From Aquiflexum sp041751335 (GTDB taxonomy: Bacteria; Bacteroidota; Bacteroidia; Cytophagales; Cyclobacteriaceae), in assembly GCF_041751335.1 (NCBI RefSeq), contig NZ_JBGSXS010000272.1:21607-85606 (forward strand): 64,000 bases of DNA, read 5' to 3'. Positions 61,622 through 64,000 of this stretch are shown piece by piece. A program made the translations under genes and the position numbers. Under the pieces are notes generated by a model that searched no databases, was not told the origin of the DNA, and saw nothing but the letters and a program-made list of their open reading frames with translations. How positions within the stretch are numbered: position 1 is the first letter of the stretch; every line of letters begins with the position of its first letter.

Positions 61622-62503
61622 ATGAAAGTAGCCATAGTCACTTACGAATCAAAAGGAAGCTATCCTGATTACAATGCGGAAGATGAAAACATAGTATTGG
61701 GAAATATTTTAAAAGATTTAGGCCAGGATTACAGGTTGGAAATATGGTCTGATCCTCAAGTGGATTGGACACAATTCACTCACTTGCTGATCAAATCTCC
61801 ATGGGATTATTTTGATAGGTATCCCGAATTTTTGGTTTGGTGTAATTATATCAAAAGTCTGGGATTGAAGGTTTTCAATGATTTGGACACCATTCTGTGG
61901 AACTCGGATAAAAAATACCTTTTGGATGTGCAGAAAAAGGGTTTTCATATCGTGCCGACATTTTTTCTTGAAAAGGGAAAGGAACCTGATTTGGAAATTT
62001 GTTTCCAACAATTCGATACAGATCACTTGGTCATCAAGCCTACTGTAAGCGGAGGGTCCAAAAATACTTTGAAACTTGAAAAGAATAACTGGAAAACCCA
62101 AAAATCCATCATTGATTTATTTTTGGAATCTGAGGATTATATGGTCCAACCATTCATCGAGGAGATTGCATCGGTAGGGGAATTTTCCTATTTGTTTTTT
62201 AATGGCAAATTTTCTCATGCTGTCTTGAAAAGTGCCAAGTCGGGGGAGTTTAGGGTGCAACATTATTTTGGAGGTCAAGTCCAACAAGTACGGCCTTTAG
62301 ATGAACAACTACATTACATTCAGAAAATAGTGAATGAATTTGCTGGAGACACGCTTTATGCAAGGGTAGATGGTGTTTGGATTGAGGGTGTTTTCTATTT
62401 GATGGAACTCGAACTTATAGAACCTTATCTATTCCTATTTACATCTGAAACTGCCAAAAACAATTACAGAGAATCAGTGAAATGGAGGTTGGGGGTTTTT
62501 TGA
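61622..62503 (+). CDS. ATP-grasp domain protein
   Basis: The ATG at 61622 (MKVAIVTYESKGSYPDYNAE) gives 293 residues. The N-terminal part is a pre-ATP-grasp fold; the ATP-binding part includes LVIKPTVSGGSKNTLKL, EDYMVQPFIEEIASVGEFSY, and VDGVWIEGVFYLMELELIEP, where the Glu residues bind Mg2+. It resembles single-domain ligases such as DcsG and some glutathione-synthetase relatives. Such enzymes couple ATP to an amide or ester bond formation; the substrates are unknown. It is cytoplasmic and monocistronic. Confidence 0.85.
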   Translation: MKVAIVTYESKGSYPDYNAEDENIVLGNILKDLGQDYRLEIWSDPQVDWTQFTHLLIKSPWDYFDRYPEFLVWCNYIKSLGLKVFNDLDTILWNSDKKYLLDVQKKGFHIVPTFFLEKGKEPDLEICFQQFDTDHLVIKPTVSGGSKNTLKLEKNNWKTQKSIIDLFLESEDYMVQPFIEEIASVGEFSYLFFNGKFSHAVLKSAKSGEFRVQHYFGGQVQQVRPLDEQLHYIQKIVNEFAGDTLYARVDGVWIEGVFYLMELELIEPYLFLFTSETAKNNYRESVKWRLGVF

Positions 62504-62599
62504 AAACCTTTTGACATCAGGTTACTCGTCATTCCGAGTCCCCAACATTTTGAAAATGTTCAGAATTGGTAATGACATCTTTGTATAGTTGGTATCAAT

Positions 62600-62760
62600 A
62601 GGAATGCGGCTTTAGCCCATTCATAAATAAATGCAAAATACCAAAGGCTTTAGCCAAAACATAAAAGTAGGATATAAGATCGGGGATTATGTTTGGCTAA
62701 AGCCGGGGGATAATAGGCCTCTTTTTTTCCTCCCGCTAAAGCAGGAGGCCATTGATTGGT
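62600..62760. repeat. GGCTTTAGCC-type inverted repeats
   Basis: GGCTTTAGCCAAAACATAA (62646-62664) is an almost perfect inverted repeat of TTATGTTTGGCTAAAGCC (62687-62704). A further hairpin CCTCCCGC-taaa-GCAGGAGG (62729-62748) sits inside a GGCCTC/GAGGCC pair. The word GGCTTTAGCC also occurs at about 62611. No gene is visible in the 457-base gap 62504-62960. Confidence 0.75.
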
Positions 62761-62960
62761 AAGCCAAGCAATAATTTCTATGCCTAGAACAGTTTGACTG
62801 CTAATCTGATTTATGTCATTGATACGTAGGAGGGAACTCCAAAGGTATTATTCAAGGAATATTTTACATTTCAGGATCCTCGTGAGATGCTTCTCCTCCT
62901 ATCGGGATCAGCACGACGGGAAACTATTATTTCAATTTCAGTTTCCAAAAGCTTAAGGAA

Positions 62961-63746
62961 CTACTCACAGTGTTCCAAATGCATCTGCGCATAAATACTT
63001 CCTTTTCCAGCAGCCTCTTTTAAGTCTTTACAACCCGTATTGTCATTGATTGCAAGTTTTGCATATCCTCTCCTGGCAAGTGCTTCAATATGATTGGGAT
63101 TGACTTTCAAAATGTCATCAAAATCTTCCATGGCCCATTCTGCATATCCTATCAACAAACGAATTAGGCCCCTGTTGTATTTGGCTGTAAGATTGTCAGG
63201 GTCAAAGTTGAGACACATATTGAATGAACCGGCTGCACCTAAGATATCACCGATTTGGGATCTTGCCATGCCTTGATAGAAATACACCTTGGAATCCTTT
63301 GGCCTCATTTCTTTGGCAATCTGTAAAAACTCATCTGCACTTTTGTAATTTTTATTCATTAGCATGGCTCTACCTAAAAGATAGATGATTTCAAAATCTT
63401 CCCCATCCTGATTGGCAGCTAATAAAAGGTACTTTTCAGCATTTTTATAATCCTCTTGTTTCCAATAGACTTTCCCAATACCAGCATAAGCCTGTGCGTA
63501 ATGGGGTTCAAAACGAATAATGGCCTTATAATCCTTCAAGGCGTCTTCATACTTCTCTAATTCTTCATAGGATCTTGCCCGGAGATGAAGAGATTTTACA
63601 TCTGTTAGGTTAATAAAAAGTGCTTTTGAAAATTCTGAAACGGCTTTGTCGTAGTCACCCTGATGGAAATACATTTCACCTTCCGAAAAACTACCAAAGC
63701 AGGAGGGCAGCAAAAAAAGCAGACATATGTAGAAAACAAAGCGCAT
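62961..63746 (-). CDS. TPR-repeat lipoprotein
   Basis: I chose the ATG at 63746 (MRFVFYICLLFLLPSCFGSF), which gives 261 residues and a lipoprotein signal with Cys16. The rest is a run of about seven tetratricopeptide repeats, for example GEMYFHQGDYDKAVSEFSKA, ALKDYKAIIRFEPHYAQAYAG and AMEDFDDILKVNPNHIEALA, ending in a Cys-containing YAQMHLEHCE. TPR lipoproteins act as scaffolds for envelope complexes. The partner is unknown. Upstream frame to 63797 is an extension without a signal. Confidence 0.88.
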   Translation of the reverse strand: MRFVFYICLLFLLPSCFGSFSEGEMYFHQGDYDKAVSEFSKALFINLTDVKSLHLRARSYEELEKYEDALKDYKAIIRFEPHYAQAYAGIGKVYWKQEDYKNAEKYLLLAANQDGEDFEIIYLLGRAMLMNKNYKSADEFLQIAKEMRPKDSKVYFYQGMARSQIGDILGAAGSFNMCLNFDPDNLTAKYNRGLIRLLIGYAEWAMEDFDDILKVNPNHIEALARRGYAKLAINDNTGCKDLKEAAGKGSIYAQMHLEHCE

Positions 63747-63840
63747 AGTTATTAATTGCATTCTTTCAAAACTAATAAAATAATTGCAAATACCCAAGTT
63801 ATCTACTATGTTTTTAATATAAAATTAATCGTTATCATTT

Positions 63841-64000
63841 TCGAGACAGAAGACGGGAGACGGAAGACAGAAGAAAACTATTTCAATAGGCTATACAATA
63901 ACTCCTATCCGACAACTGTCAGTATTTCCTTTCTCGTCAACTGAACACTACGTACTGCCCATTGAAAACTACCTACTGAAACGGCTCACTGAACGCATGC
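63841..64000. repeat. Low-complexity word-repeat region at the window end
   Basis: It starts with a GAGACAGAAGACGGGAGACG word series (as at 22128), then continues with CTACGTACTGCCCATTGAAA, ACTACCTACTGAAACGGC words like those at 9130-9180. No gene can be supported here. Confidence 0.55.

Overview
The window looks like one chromosomal segment of a member of the Bacteroidota, most likely order Cytophagales and close to Cyclobacteriaceae. The support is a low-GC sequence, promoters of the Bacteroidota type (TAnnTTTG at -7), start codons without clear Shine-Dalgarno sites, and the gene set: a TonB receptor with a carboxypeptidase-like N-terminal domain, MenA, a CcsA-type cytochrome assembly protein, NamZ/DUF1343, the fold-III arginine decarboxylase, and c-type-cytochrome sugar dehydrogenases. 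I saw no rRNA, tRNA or CRISPR array. The genus is not determined.

Layout. 1-2000: the end of a copper P-type ATPase, then a short-chain dehydrogenase and a small unknown gene, separated by three copies of a two-hairpin repeat. 1979-5773: an exported two-gene operon (DUF1080-type sugar-binding/hydrolase protein, then a beta-propeller dehydrogenase with cytochrome c). 5900-9300: an AbiEii-type toxin remnant, small envelope stress genes, DUF1456, Pcm. 9300-14200: a large unknown protein, a DUF542-like small protein, an Rrf2 regulator behind a perfect palindrome, a lone CcsA domain and a fasciclin lipoprotein; this set suggests nitrogen-oxide or redox metabolism. 14200-22050: a minus-strand molybdenum-cofactor cluster (moaA, moeA, a TSUP transporter, moaD, mobA, moeB-like, moaE). 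It is interrupted by a VapC-like PIN toxin pair next to a frameshifted second copy of the moeA 3' end, and by a damaged HEPN/MNT pair. 22300-37700: housekeeping genes (hydrolase, GNAT, Na/Ca antiporter, VOC, GDSL esterase, SUI1, UspA, MenA, GPx, ArgS, arginase, methionine aminotransferase, GlgX). 37900-44700: an oxidoreductase, then a TonB receptor, a TSUP transporter, an Rrf2 regulator and an unknown protein; three of these genes share the same palindromic operator at a fixed distance from the -7 element. 44800-51200: arginine decarboxylase, an exported/outer-membrane trio, and a D-threonine-aldolase-like enzyme. 51280-53040: a REP-associated transposase (RAYT) within clusters of REP hairpins and a 100-bp tandem array. 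53200-64000: a large HEAT-repeat cytochrome dehydrogenase with a PIG-L deacetylase, a lipoprotein, NamZ, a LolE-like permease, a dolichyl-phosphate-mannose-type glycosyltransferase, an ATP-grasp enzyme and a TPR lipoprotein.

The molybdenum-cofactor genes cover most of the pathway (moaC and mogA are not here) and sit beside redox genes that could use the cofactor, although no molybdoenzyme is in the window. The strongest new signal is the putative Rrf2 regulon at 39346-44149. Others are the RAYT/REP system with its 100-bp array, the duplicated moeA 3' end beside a toxin-antitoxin pair, and the 597-residue unknown protein. All functional statements come from reading the sequence and from recall of protein families; no database search was run.
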